From JBHOQS01 sp042408875 (GTDB lineage: Bacteria; Chloroflexota; UBA11872; JBHOQS01), in NCBI GenBank assembly GCA_042408875.1, contig JBHOQS010000027.1:124001-188000 (forward strand): a stretch of DNA of 64,000 nt, read 5' to 3'. The first letter of the stretch is position 1, and each line of letters opens with the position of its first letter. Made by a program: the position numbers and the translations under genes. A model generated the notes under the pieces. It did not search any database and was not told where the DNA came from. It worked only from the letters and a program-made list of their open reading frames with translations. Below are positions 35,557-44,766 of this stretch, in pieces.

Positions 35557-36048
35557 ATGGCGTTACATACCGTTCGGGTTCGTGTCAATGGAACGTTGTA
35601 TGAGCGACAGGTCGAGCCGCGGCTGCTGCTGGTGCATTTTCTCCGGGACACGCTCGGCTTCACCGGCACGCACGTGGGCTGCGACACCAGCCAGTGTGGC
35701 GCCTGCACTATCCACTTCGATGGCCAGGCGGTGAAGTCCTGCACGATGCTCGCCGTGCAGGCAGACGGGCATGAGATCACCACCATCGAGGGGCTGGCGC
35801 GGGACAGCGAGCTGCATCCGCTCCAGCAGGCGTTCTGGGATCACCACGGCCTGCAGTGCGGCTTCTGCACGCCGGGCTTCATCATGGCCGCTGCAGAGCT
35901 GCTGCAACGTAATCCCAACCCGACCGAAGAAGAGATCCGCCACGGCCTGGAAGGCAACCTCTGCCGCTGCACCGGCTACCAGAACATCGTCAGAGCGGTG
36001 CAGGCGGCCGCGGCGATGATGCGCCAGCCGGCCGGCACGCCGCGATAG
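35557..36048 (+). CDS. Two [2Fe-2S] small subunit of the hydroxylase
   Basis: A 163-residue CoxS-like protein. The plant-ferredoxin-type cluster is bound by the Cys of VGCDTSQCGAC plus the Cys of VKSC; the second cluster by CGFC and CRC in the four-helix domain. All eight Cys are present. It passes electrons from the molybdenum centre to FAD. ATG at 35557 after AAAGGAGGGAG; the in-frame GTG two codons earlier is closer to the ribosome site and possible. It lies between two large-subunit genes and must be shared by them unless one is silent. Confidence 0.92.
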   Translation: MALHTVRVRVNGTLYERQVEPRLLLVHFLRDTLGFTGTHVGCDTSQCGACTIHFDGQAVKSCTMLAVQADGHEITTIEGLARDSELHPLQQAFWDHHGLQCGFCTPGFIMAAAELLQRNPNPTEEEIRHGLEGNLCRCTGYQNIVRAVQAAAAMMRQPAGTPR

Positions 36049-36176
36049 GCTGCGGATAGGTCGTGCATGCGGGCAATGCCCGCGTCCATCGCTGGCAGCC
36101 TATTCCAGGTGCTCTTCCCAGGGGAGTGGTCCATACTGGGTGTCCGAGTGGACCGGTGGAAAGGAGGTGACCCGCG

Positions 36177-38531
36177 ATGGCGGTCACGCAGGTGTTCGGC
36201 GCCTCGGTGCGGCGGCGTGAGGACCCGCGCCTGATTACCGGGCGAGCCACGTTCATCGATGATGTTGTCCTGCCGGGCATGCTCCACGCTGCGATCCTGC
36301 GCAGTCCCCACGCTCACGCTCGCATCCGCTCGATCAACGTCGAGCGGGCGCGTGCCCATCCAGGCGTGGTAGCCGTCTTCACCGGCGCAGACCTCAAGGG
36401 CAAGGTGGGCAACATCGCCTGTGCCTGGCTCATCCCGAACTCCGACCTGAAACTCCCTCCACACCCGCCGCTGGCGGTCGATCGCGTGCGCTACGTCGGC
36501 GACGGCGTGGCAGTGGTCGTGGCCGAGGACCGCTATACCGCCCACGACGCCCTGGAGCTCATCGAGGTGGACTATGAGGTGCTGCCGGCGGTGGTTTCGG
36601 TCGAGAAGGCCATCGAGCCGGGCGCGCCGCAGCTCCACGACGAGGCCCCAGGCAATGTGGTATTCCGCTGGAAGGTCAGCGGCGGCGATGTGGACCGCGC
36701 CTTCGGCGAGGCAGAGGTGGTGGTCAAGGAGCGACTGGTACAGCAGCGCCTGATCCCCAATGCCATGGAGACCCGCGGCTGCGTGGCGAGCTGGAACCGC
36801 GGCACCGGGGAGCTCACTGTCTGGGCGACGTCGCAGAACCCGCACATCCATCGCTTCCTCATGTCCGGCGACCTGGGCATTCCGGAGCACAAGCTGCGCG
36901 TGATCACGCCGGAGATAGGCGGCGGCTTCGGCAGCAAGATCCCGCACTATCCAGATGAAACGATCATTGCCTTCTGCGCTATGCAGCTCAACCGGCCGGT
37001 GAAGTGGATCGAGGACCGCCGCGAGAACTACATGGCGACCACACACGGCCGCGATCATGTGCAATACGTTGAAATCTGCGGTCGGCGGGACGGAACCATT
37101 ACCGGCCTGCGCGCCCGCATCCTCGCCGGCATGGGGGCATACCTCTCCACGGCGGCGCCCGGTGTGCCCACCATCCTCTGCGGGCTGATGATGAACGGCG
37201 CCTATAAGATCCCTAATATCGCCTGCGAGACGATCGGGGTGCTGACGAACACCACACCGGTCGATGCCTATCGCGGAGCAGGACGGCCGGAGATGACCTT
37301 CCTGGTCGAGCGGATGATCGACCTGTTTGCCCGTGAGATCGGCATGGACCCGGTGGAGGTGCGGCGGAAGAATTTTATCCAGGCGCACGAGTTCCCCTAC
37401 ACGACCAGCACCGGGCTCACGTACGACAGTGGCAATTACGAAGCCACGCTCAACCGGGCGCTGGAGATGCTGGACTACCAGGCAGCGCGCGCCGAGCAGG
37501 CGCGGCTGCGCCAGCAGGGCCGCTACCTGGGCATTGGCTTGTCCACCTACGTGGAGATCTGCGGGCTGGGGCCGTCGCAGGTGGCCGGCGCCGTCGGCTT
37601 CCAGGGTGGTCTCTGGGAGAACGCCGTGGTGCGCCTCACGCCCACCGGCAAGGCGACGGTCTTCACCGGGGCTAACCCGCACGGGCAGGGCGAGGAGACG
37701 ACCTTCGCCCAGATCGTGGCGCACGAACTGGGCATCCCCCTCGACGACATCGAGGTTGTGCACGGCGACACCGCGCGCATCCCGATGGGCTGGGGCACGT
37801 ACGGGAGCCGCACCACGGCCGTGGGCGGCAGCGCTGTCGCGCTGGCAGCGCGGAAGGTGCGCGAGAAGGCGCGCAAGATCGCTGCCCATATGCTGGAGGC
37901 GGCTGAGGAAGACATTGTCTTCGAGCAAGGCCGCTTCTATGTGCGCGGCGCGCCGGACCGCGCTAAGACGATCCAGGATGTGGCCCTGGCTGCCTTCCTG
38001 GCCTGGGACCTGCCGCCAGGGGTAGAGCCCGGGCTTGAGGAGAGCTCGTTCTATGACCCGCAGAACTTCACCTACCCGTTCGGCGCGCACATCGCTGTGG
38101 TCGAGATCGATCCAGACACCGGGCACGTAGACCTCAAGCGCTACATCGCCGTAGATGACTGCGGCAACGTGATCAATCCGATGATCGTGGACGGGCAGGT
38201 GCACGGCGGCGTAGCGCAGGGCATTGGCCAGGCGCTGCTGGAGCAGGCCGTGTATAGCGAGGACGGGCAGCTCCTCACCGGCACGATGATGGACTACACC
38301 GTGCCGCGGGCGAGCCACTTCCCGCGCTTCGAGCTCGACCGGACCGTCACGCCGACACCCCATAATCCTCTCGGCGCCAAGGGCGTTGGCGAGACCGGCA
38401 CCATCGCGGCGAGCGCGGCTATCATCAATGCCATTTGCGATGCGCTGGCTCCGCTTGGCATCCGGAATGTAGATATGCCGGCCACCCCGGAGAAGATCTG
38501 GCGGCTGATCCGGCAGGCGAGGCCGGCGTAA
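36177..38531 (+). CDS. Molybdopterin-binding hydroxylase large subunit, second copy
   Basis: A 784-residue paralogue of the first large subunit, clearly alike along its whole length. AYRGAGR is at 364-370, again form II not CO dehydrogenase. GGGFGSK, HGQGEET and GAKGVGETGTIA are conserved. Differences cluster around the substrate funnel (for example ACAWLIPNSDLK near 80 and LGPSQVAGAVGF near 465), so the two probably take different substrates. AAAGGAGGTGA sits nine bases before ATG. A strong mirror-image open frame on the opposite strand is a codon artefact. Confidence 0.88.
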   Translation: MAVTQVFGASVRRREDPRLITGRATFIDDVVLPGMLHAAILRSPHAHARIRSINVERARAHPGVVAVFTGADLKGKVGNIACAWLIPNSDLKLPPHPPLAVDRVRYVGDGVAVVVAEDRYTAHDALELIEVDYEVLPAVVSVEKAIEPGAPQLHDEAPGNVVFRWKVSGGDVDRAFGEAEVVVKERLVQQRLIPNAMETRGCVASWNRGTGELTVWATSQNPHIHRFLMSGDLGIPEHKLRVITPEIGGGFGSKIPHYPDETIIAFCAMQLNRPVKWIEDRRENYMATTHGRDHVQYVEICGRRDGTITGLRARILAGMGAYLSTAAPGVPTILCGLMMNGAYKIPNIACETIGVLTNTTPVDAYRGAGRPEMTFLVERMIDLFAREIGMDPVEVRRKNFIQAHEFPYTTSTGLTYDSGNYEATLNRALEMLDYQAARAEQARLRQQGRYLGIGLSTYVEICGLGPSQVAGAVGFQGGLWENAVVRLTPTGKATVFTGANPHGQGEETTFAQIVAHELGIPLDDIEVVHGDTARIPMGWGTYGSRTTAVGGSAVALAARKVREKARKIAAHMLEAAEEDIVFEQGRFYVRGAPDRAKTIQDVALAAFLAWDLPPGVEPGLEESSFYDPQNFTYPFGAHIAVVEIDPDTGHVDLKRYIAVDDCGNVINPMIVDGQVHGGVAQGIGQALLEQAVYSEDGQLLTGTMMDYTVPRASHFPRFELDRTVTPTPHNPLGAKGVGETGTIAASAAIINAICDALAPLGIRNVDMPATPEKIWRLIRQARPA

Positions 38532-38566
38532 CGGCGCAGCACAGCGGAGCGAAGGAGGTGATTGCC

Positions 38567-39436
38567 GTGTTTCCGAGCCCATTCGAGTACCAGGCGCCCG
38601 CCTCCCTCGACGAGGCGCTGGCGCTCCTGAGCCAGCATGGCGATCGGGCCAAGGTCCTCGCCGGCGGGCATAGCCTGCTCCCTCTCATGAAGCTGCGGCT
38701 GGCTGCGCCGGAGTTGCTGATCGATATCGGCCGCATTCCGGAGCTGGCCGGCATCCGCGAGGCCGACGGCGGGCTGGTCATCGGCGCCCGCACCACGTAC
38801 CGCATGGTGCAGGACTCCGCGCTCATTCGCGAGCGCTTTCCGCTGGTGCGAGAAGCAGCCGAAGCTGTAGGCGACCAGCAGGTGCGCAACCGCGGTACCA
38901 TCGGCGGTGCGCTGGCCCATGCCGATCCCGCTTCCGACATGCCTGCGGTCATGCTGGCGCTGAACGCCGAGCTCACCCTAGTGCGACAGGGTGGCCGGCG
39001 CACGCTCCCGATCGGGGAGTTCCTGGTAGATGCGTTGACCACTGCACTCCAGCCGGGAGAGCTCTTGACGGAGATCCGCCTGCCGGCCCTGCCGGCGCGC
39101 AGCGGCACGGCCTATGTGAAGTATCCGCATCCGGCGTCGGGCTACGCTGTGGTCGGCGTCGCGGCGGTGCTCGCCCTCGATACCCAGGGCCGGTGCAACG
39201 ATGTGCGGGTCGGCATCACCGGTGCGTCGTCCAAAGCGTACCGGGCGCGCGCCGTCGAGCAGGCGCTGACGGGACAGGCGCCGACCGAGCAGAACATCGC
39301 TGCTGCCGCGGAGCGCGCAGCTGAGGGGGTCGAGATGAATAGCGACCTGTTCGCCTCGGCCGACTATCGCGCCCACCTCACGCGCGTGTTTACGCGGCGG
39401 GCGCTGGCGCTGGCGGCGCAGCGAGCGATGGGGTAG
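38567..39436 (+). CDS. FAD-binding middle subunit of the hydroxylase
   Basis: A 289-residue CoxM-like flavoprotein. FAD loops AGGHSLLPLMKLRLA (31-45) and TIGGALAHADPASDMP (about 107-122) are intact, followed by the CODH C-terminal domain. It receives electrons from the small subunit and passes them on to the quinone or another acceptor. The GTG at 38567 has AAGGAGGTGA seven bases upstream and gives MFPSPFEY, the family start; a GTG three codons earlier is possible. It closes the operon, with a perfect palindrome 16 bases beyond the stop. Confidence 0.9.
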   Translation: MFPSPFEYQAPASLDEALALLSQHGDRAKVLAGGHSLLPLMKLRLAAPELLIDIGRIPELAGIREADGGLVIGARTTYRMVQDSALIRERFPLVREAAEAVGDQQVRNRGTIGGALAHADPASDMPAVMLALNAELTLVRQGGRRTLPIGEFLVDALTTALQPGELLTEIRLPALPARSGTAYVKYPHPASGYAVVGVAAVLALDTQGRCNDVRVGITGASSKAYRARAVEQALTGQAPTEQNIAAAAERAAEGVEMNSDLFASADYRAHLTRVFTRRALALAAQRAMG

Positions 39437-39452
39437 GCAGGCCCTCACCCCC

Positions 39453-39486
39453 GTCCCCCTCTCCCGAAGCTTCGGGAGAGGGGGAC
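39453..39486. repeat. Perfect 34-base palindrome of a dispersed family
   Basis: Arms GTCCCCCTCTCCCGAAG and its exact complement with no loop, preceded by GGCCCTCACCC. The same layout (GGCCCTCACCC then a CCCCTCTCCC palindrome) recurs at 63860-63899. It lies just after the hydroxylase operon and may stop transcription or be a REP-like element. Confidence 0.75.
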
Positions 39487-39563
39487 CAGAGTTCAAGAGG
39501 ATCTTAGCACGAGCGCGCGACATCCCCCCTGCCGTACCTCTGTTGTTTTATTCGTTTGTAAAG

Positions 39564-39599
39564 CTTTGCCATACAACGGCAGAGTGCTGTATAGCAAAG
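39564..39599. promoter_or_regulatory. Interrupted inverted repeat ahead of an SBP gene
   Basis: CTTTGCCATACA and TGTATAGCAAAG pair at 11 of 12 positions around a 12-base centre, 20 bases before the SBP start. It could be an operator for a dimeric regulator or a leader hairpin. Confidence 0.5.
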
Positions 39600-39618
39600 C
39601 GGTGTATGGAGCTATGAA

Positions 39619-40968
39619 ATGCGTAGAGGCCTCGAGAGGCTTTCCCGACGTAGGCTGGTAACTGCCAGCGCAATTCTAGGTAGCGGCGTGCTTGCTGCTT
39701 GTACTCGTGCGGCTCAAGCGCCGTCTTCGGAGAGCTCCCTGAAGGAGCCAGCTCAGCTCAATGGGCTGAGCTGGACCTTCTGGGACGATCCTGAGCAGGT
39801 AGGGTATGATAAAATCAAGGTACTGTGGGAAGAGAAGCATCCAAAAGTGCGTGTGACTCTCCTGCACACACCATCAAACTATGAGGATAAGGTTCGCGCA
39901 CTTCTGGCTGGTGGTGAGCCTCTAGAAATCATCCAAGTCAATGATGACTACAACGTAGCATACTACAAAAAGGGCTGGACACGTGCGCTGGACCAGTACA
40001 TCAAACAGGCAGGTTGGAAGAAGGAGGATTTCTGGCCTGATATCTGGAACTTCGGCTGGGGTACCGGGCACTTTACTTATGTAACGATTGGTAATCGCTC
40101 TCGCGGCATACTCTATAACGTTGATCTCTTTGAGAAGCATGGGCTGAAACTGCTACCAGAGGTCTGGGACCCGCAGAAGTGGTCGCCGGCACGATGGTGG
40201 GATTGGGATACGGTTGTGCAATATGCTCAACGTATTACGACGCGGCAAGGCGACCGGACCCTTGTATGGGGCTGTGCACTGTGGACTGAGGGGCGTAGCG
40301 AAGGTACCTGGTCCGCTGGCACTGGGGGCGATGGTCCTTACTCGAAGGATGGGAAGCGATTCATCCTAGCGGATGAGCCGGGAATGCGGGCGACGCAGTG
40401 GCTGGCTGACCTCTCATGCAAGTATGGAGTTGCACCTGATTCAGCCACGCTTCGGCAACAAAGCGTGCTCCAGCTCTTCACTTCAGGGCGACTTGGGTTC
40501 TTCTATGGGAACTGTGGCCAGGCTGTGAATTTCCGGCGCGTAATCAAGGATTTCCGCTGGGACGTAGGTCCTATGCCGGCTGGACCATCCGGTAAAAATC
40601 TGAATAATGTTTCACTAGTTGGTATGTGCCTTCCCACGAGTTCGAAGAACCCCGACTGGGCATGGCGTTTTCTTGAGTTCGTAATGGAGGATGAGCCGCA
40701 GCGTATCATCGCTGCCAACGCTTTCATCCCTTCAAAGATTAAGCAAGCGGAGCTCTTCCTTGCACCTGGCCAGCCACCAAAGAACCAGCGACTGTTTATC
40801 GAAGGCATGGGCTACTCGCAAATCGACAACTTCACGGAGAACACAGAAGAGGCTCGGTTGATCTTTGCACCTGAGATGCAGGCGGTGGTCGATTGTAAAG
40901 AGCCTGCAAAGGCGGTCCTGGAGCGGATTAGGCCGAAGGTAGAAGCTGCCTTGCAGGGGCGGACGTAG
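39619..40968 (+). CDS. Extracellular solute-binding lipoprotein with atypical base composition
   Basis: A 449-residue SBP. SRRRLVTAS and the lipobox VLAAC (C28) mark a Tat-type lipoprotein. LSWTFWDDPEQVGYDKIKVL (in part), GEPLEIIQVNDDYNVAYY and WAWRFLEFVMEDEPQRI are typical of family 1 binding proteins of the YcjN/TreS type. Its DNA is visibly richer in A+T, with many codons ending in A or T, than every neighbour, which suggests recent acquisition. It has its own inverted-repeat leader and no permease beside it. Confidence 0.86.
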   Translation: MRRGLERLSRRRLVTASAILGSGVLAACTRAAQAPSSESSLKEPAQLNGLSWTFWDDPEQVGYDKIKVLWEEKHPKVRVTLLHTPSNYEDKVRALLAGGEPLEIIQVNDDYNVAYYKKGWTRALDQYIKQAGWKKEDFWPDIWNFGWGTGHFTYVTIGNRSRGILYNVDLFEKHGLKLLPEVWDPQKWSPARWWDWDTVVQYAQRITTRQGDRTLVWGCALWTEGRSEGTWSAGTGGDGPYSKDGKRFILADEPGMRATQWLADLSCKYGVAPDSATLRQQSVLQLFTSGRLGFFYGNCGQAVNFRRVIKDFRWDVGPMPAGPSGKNLNNVSLVGMCLPTSSKNPDWAWRFLEFVMEDEPQRIIAANAFIPSKIKQAELFLAPGQPPKNQRLFIEGMGYSQIDNFTENTEEARLIFAPEMQAVVDCKEPAKAVLERIRPKVEAALQGRT

Positions 40969-40997
40969 CAGAGGTGTGAACGCCCTGGGCCAGGCGT

Positions 40998-42938
40998 TCA
41001 GGCATGGTGATGGTGGCGCAGGCTCTCACGCAGTTTATGCCCCACGACGTTGGGGATCTCGCTGACATGCTCGATAGCGACCCAGTCTTCGCCGAAGATG
41101 TCGGCGACCTCCACGCCGTTGAGCACCACGCAGAAGGGCCGGATGCCGTGGGCACGGGCCTCGTGGACGGCCTGCACGACCTTCGCCCGCTCGAACGGTG
41201 CGCCATCACAGATCACAAACAGGATGCGCTGCTCCTCCGGGCGGGCCTGGAGGCTATGGACCGCCTGCTGGATCGCCGCCAGCATCGGTGTGCCGCCGCC
41301 GACGTTGCGCGCTAGCGAACCGAGGCGGTGTGGGCTGTGCTCGTCGAAGCGCTTGTAACAGATCTGGTGGGCGCCGAAGCCGCGCACCTCGTACGGGATA
41401 CGCAGCCGCTCCAGGGCTGCCTGCGTCAGAATGGCAGCCCGCTGGAGCTCAGCAGCCTGCGGGGCGATCGAGGCCGACGTGTCGATGCACAGCGAGAAGG
41501 CAATGTCCAGCTTGCGCACGCGCCGGCGGTGCCAGTAGATACGCTCGTCGTCCTGCATGGCCGCGACCAGGCGGCTGCGGTCCAGCCGGCCGCTCCGCTG
41601 GAACCGCTGCGTCTGATAGGGCTCGGTGATGATCCGCTCAATCTGGGAGACGAAGGCGCGCACCTCCGGTAGGACCGCACTGAGGTCACGAGCGTAGAGG
41701 GCGCTCGCCTCCGGCGAGGGAGGCGGGCGGCGCTGCGCTGCACTGCCGGGCGCAGCGGAAAAGAGCGCGCGCAGCCGCGTCGCGATGGCACCGATGCTGA
41801 CCCGCGGCTCCGTTTCGATAGGGTGCAGCCGTTCCAGGATCGCTCGCGCCGCAGACCGCCGCCGCTCCAGCACTGCCGACGGAGGCTCCTTCATGCGTTG
41901 CGACAAGGGGAGCGAGCGGCCTGCCTCACCGGGCTGCTTCTCCTGAGGCTGGGCGAGGAGCGGCGTCTCCTCTTGAGGGCGGAGCTGTTCGGGCAGGAGC
42001 TCCAAGAGCTCCCGGCGGGAGAGCCTGTTGGACGCCGGACCTACGCCCAGCAGCTCGCTTCGGTCGCCCCCGTAACCAGCCGGCGCCCAGACAGTCCAGC
42101 GCCCCACCGCTGCTCCAACGCGCAGGTGGCGCAGCCTGGGCGTGCGCGGCAGGATACGCTCGCGCTCGCATGCCTCTACAAGCTGGAAGGCGCAGCGCAG
42201 CACGTCGGCGTAGCTTCCGGCAACAGCCTCCTCCACCAGCGGGGCAAGCTGCTCGAACAGCCGGCGCACCCGCGGTGAGAGCTGGTCGAGGGGCGGCTCA
42301 TACAATGGCAGGGCATGAAGCAGGAGCGCGCCGGTGAGCTGACACCAGGGATCGTCGCGGGCCGGCTGCGTGAGCCAGCGCGGGCGCAGCGCGTCCACGG
42401 CCACGATGCGCTCGTACGCGCCGGGCGTCTCAGCGTACAGCAATCGCTCATCGTGGCCGTCTGCCAGCAGGTTAACGAGCAGCAGCACGGCCGTGCGCTT
42501 CTGCACCGAGTAGCGCGCCAGCCCTAGCCCCAGCCACTCGGCGGATGGTGTGTACAGATGCGGGCAGGTGATCTTGAAGCGGTGCAGGATGTCATCGCCA
42601 GCGAGCGGCTCCTCGCCCAGCACCGGCACGCAGTAGCGCCGCCACGGCGCCGGCCACACGGTCAAGGCGATGTGCAACTCCCGCGGGAAATAAAGCGCGT
42701 GGGCGAGCAGGTGCTCCAAGCCGCCCTCGCAGGCGATCAGCCGGTCCTCAGGCGGGGCGCTGCGCGAGGGCCAGCGCGGATCGATGATCAGCGCATCGTC
42801 CCAGGTCGCCTCGAAGCCGTGGCCAAAGCGCACCTCCACGCGGCGGCCGAGCCGGACGAACGCATACGCTTCCAGCTCTGAGCGCACCGCCTCGCTCTGC
42901 ACGACGTCGTTTCGAAGCAGCAGACCAAAGCGCGGCAC
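40998..42938 (-). CDS. VWA-domain protein, partner of the AAA protein
   Basis: A 646-residue cytoplasmic protein. The C-terminal von Willebrand A domain has a full MIDAS start D486-T-S488-A-S490 and later GGGTPM and FVICDGAP. The N-terminal 350 residues have no domain I recognise; Pro/Gln-rich linkers lie at 330-370. Layout resembles CobT/CbbO-type chaperone partners that, with a ring ATPase, insert metals or remodel enzymes. It ends in a His-rich tail (RHHHHA). GTG start with a weak binding site. It follows the AAA gene by 82 bases. Confidence 0.8.
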   Translation of the reverse strand: MPRFGLLLRNDVVQSEAVRSELEAYAFVRLGRRVEVRFGHGFEATWDDALIIDPRWPSRSAPPEDRLIACEGGLEHLLAHALYFPRELHIALTVWPAPWRRYCVPVLGEEPLAGDDILHRFKITCPHLYTPSAEWLGLGLARYSVQKRTAVLLLVNLLADGHDERLLYAETPGAYERIVAVDALRPRWLTQPARDDPWCQLTGALLLHALPLYEPPLDQLSPRVRRLFEQLAPLVEEAVAGSYADVLRCAFQLVEACERERILPRTPRLRHLRVGAAVGRWTVWAPAGYGGDRSELLGVGPASNRLSRRELLELLPEQLRPQEETPLLAQPQEKQPGEAGRSLPLSQRMKEPPSAVLERRRSAARAILERLHPIETEPRVSIGAIATRLRALFSAAPGSAAQRRPPPSPEASALYARDLSAVLPEVRAFVSQIERIITEPYQTQRFQRSGRLDRSRLVAAMQDDERIYWHRRRVRKLDIAFSLCIDTSASIAPQAAELQRAAILTQAALERLRIPYEVRGFGAHQICYKRFDEHSPHRLGSLARNVGGGTPMLAAIQQAVHSLQARPEEQRILFVICDGAPFERAKVVQAVHEARAHGIRPFCVVLNGVEVADIFGEDWVAIEHVSEIPNVVGHKLRESLRHHHHA

Positions 42939-43020
42939 GGGCTCAGCGTCGTCCGGTGGAGTAAGCGATGGATTGGGAGCGCTGGCGGTGGCGGTCCTGG
43001 CCGTCGTACATCGTCCTCCA

Positions 43021-44193
43021 TCAGGAACGCGGCGCCGGTTTCTCGGCTGCCTCGCCGAAGTGGTTAGCGACCAGCCGTTCGATCTGCCGCAAGGCCCGCT
43101 CGCGGTCCTCGGGCACCTGCGGCGCCAGCGCCACCAGGGTTTGTTTCGCCACCTGCACGCCGAGTAAGCGGCGGAACGCTGCGAAGTTCTCCAGGAAACG
43201 CAGGTCGGGGAAGACCTCCAGCTCCTCGCGCTCGTAGAGCCGGCGCAGGTCGCGGAAGAGCGCCTGGTCGCGGATCACCTCCGACGGCGGAATCTCCCGG
43301 CCCGTACCGTCGATATCGGCCGCGCTGAGCATGCGTGCCACCAGCCGGCACTCCTCGCTGTCCGACGGCTGCGGGAACTCCACCGCGCCCAGGCGCGACA
43401 GCAGCGCCCGCTCCGGCATGCGTCCGCGGAAGGGATTCCACGTCACGATGAAGATCGTGGACGGGTGTACCGGCAGCATGCGGGGCTTGCCTTCCATACT
43501 GGGGATGGCAATGCGCCGCGAGCCGATCATGTCGTGCAAGATCGTCTGCATCTCGGGATCGACGGCCTGGATCTCGTTCAGGCAGATCACTGCGCCGCGC
43601 TGGGCGAACCAGGTGATCTTCCCGATGCGCTCGACTGTCTGCCCGTGCTCAAGGGCAGTGCCACCGATCAGCTCTTTAAGATCGAGGCTGGCGTCCAGGT
43701 CCTGCGAGTAGTAGGGCAGGCGGAAGAGCGCGGCCACCTCGCGCGCTAGGGTGTTCTTGCCAGTGCCCGGTACGCCGAAGAACCCGATACAGTGCTTGCG
43801 GAGCCGCAGCCGCACAGCCAGCATCTTGGCGGCGAGCTGGTGGGCATCGGTGAGCACATAGTTCGGATCGGGCTCGGGGATCGCCGCCTCCCACAGCGCC
43901 TGCTCGACCGCGGCATCGGCCTCCGTGAGTAGCGTCTGGCCCGGCAGCAGCGCTGTGGAGACAGCCTCGCCCGCGCTCGTCGCGCTCGACGATGTCTGGG
44001 GGCGCCAGCGTGGCAGCCGGATGCCCTGGAAGATACGGGCGAGTTGCTCGCCCTGGGGCGTGCGGGGCACAGGAACGAGCCACTCGTCCGTCGCCGCGTC
44101 AGTGACCTCAGCCCGCCCGTCGGCGCGCGGCGATGCGGCCGAAAGCTGCAACTGTTCCTGCGCAGCCCGGATCAAGCGGTTCCCTTGCAGCAT
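43021..44193 (-). CDS. MoxR/CobS-like AAA protein with altered Walker motifs
   Basis: A 390-residue AAA protein. The P-loop reads GVPGTGKN with K146 and N147 where Ser or Thr normally binds magnesium, though T148 follows. Walker B reads ICLNE, with N206 in place of Asp and E207 kept. Sensor 1 (TWNP) and an SRLG arginine region remain. Such changes could weaken hydrolysis or mark a distinct subfamily. The first 100 residues are an Ala/Ser-rich extension. ATG at 44193 was preferred to a TTG at 44241. It is paired with the VWA gene, as in MoxR/VWA metal-insertion or remodelling pairs. Confidence 0.78.
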   Translation of the reverse strand: MLQGNRLIRAAQEQLQLSAASPRADGRAEVTDAATDEWLVPVPRTPQGEQLARIFQGIRLPRWRPQTSSSATSAGEAVSTALLPGQTLLTEADAAVEQALWEAAIPEPDPNYVLTDAHQLAAKMLAVRLRLRKHCIGFFGVPGTGKNTLAREVAALFRLPYYSQDLDASLDLKELIGGTALEHGQTVERIGKITWFAQRGAVICLNEIQAVDPEMQTILHDMIGSRRIAIPSMEGKPRMLPVHPSTIFIVTWNPFRGRMPERALLSRLGAVEFPQPSDSEECRLVARMLSAADIDGTGREIPPSEVIRDQALFRDLRRLYEREELEVFPDLRFLENFAAFRRLLGVQVAKQTLVALAPQVPEDRERALRQIERLVANHFGEAAEKPAPRS

Positions 44194-44292
44194 AGCTCCC
44201 CCTACAGCTCCATGGCCCGGCGGGACTGCTCCCCAGAGCAATTAGCATGACAACGCGACGCGCTGCATGGCACCGCAGCCTGGACCACGTCG

Positions 44293-44298
44293 ATTGTA
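44293..44298 (-). promoter_or_regulatory. -10 box for the AAA/VWA pair
   Basis: Minus-strand TACAAT preceded by TGTGA, about 100 bases before the AAA start. No -35 is evident. Confidence 0.45.
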
Positions 44299-44344
44299 TC
44301 ACATCGCCGGGCAAGGCGACCGAGAGCGCCACAGTTGGTCTAGC

Positions 44345-44379
44345 CTCGGGGATGCGGCCGGGCTGGCCGCATCCCCGAG
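44345..44379 (-). terminator. Perfect 15-bp hairpin behind the SBP remnant
   Basis: CTCGGGGATGCGGCC and its exact complement flank a five-base loop. It lies downstream of the SBP remnant on the minus strand. No T-run is present. Confidence 0.5.
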
Positions 44380-44439
44380 CAACGGATGCAGGCAGCGGGA
44401 AGGCTGGCTCTCTGCCGTGCAGGGCGTTAATCTGCCGGC

Positions 44440-44766
44440 AGGCTTCGCTGGAGGCTGCTTCGACGTTGCTTTGCCGTCGCGGATCGAGTCGTGCATGGCC
44501 TTGTTCATGATCAGGGCGGCCTCGCTATGCTTCTTGAAGAGCTCGATTGGCCGCGCGTAGTTCTGGGCGATCGCATCCATGAAGGGCTTCAGGTTCTTGT
44601 CGGCCAGGCCCGGGTTGGCCTCCTTGAGCAGCCGCACCCATTTCTCCTGAAAGGACTTCCGCCCGACCTGCTGGCCAGTGGCGCGGGTGTCAATCTCCAG
44701 CCACTCATCGCCTTGAAGAAACTTCATCCACTCCCAGGTCTCGTCGAGCACCTTGCTGTCCCGTCA
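44440..44766 (-). pseudogene. C-terminal remnant of a solute-binding protein gene
   Basis: The minus strand reads LDETWEWMKFLQGDEWLEID, then RKSFQEKWVRLLKEANPGL, a typical SBP C-terminal stretch, and ends in a frame of unrelated sequence after NKAMHDSIRDGKATSKQ. A TGA lies just upstream of the fragment, so the first three quarters of the gene are gone. A TACAAT at 44781-44786 on the same strand stands just upstream and may still be a live promoter. Confidence 0.75.

Noticed and set aside
35976..38582. Open frame of 868 codons on the strand opposite the second large hydroxylase subunit
   Set aside because: It mirrors the codon structure of a GC-rich gene; the plus-strand protein has full family motifs and the antisense one none.
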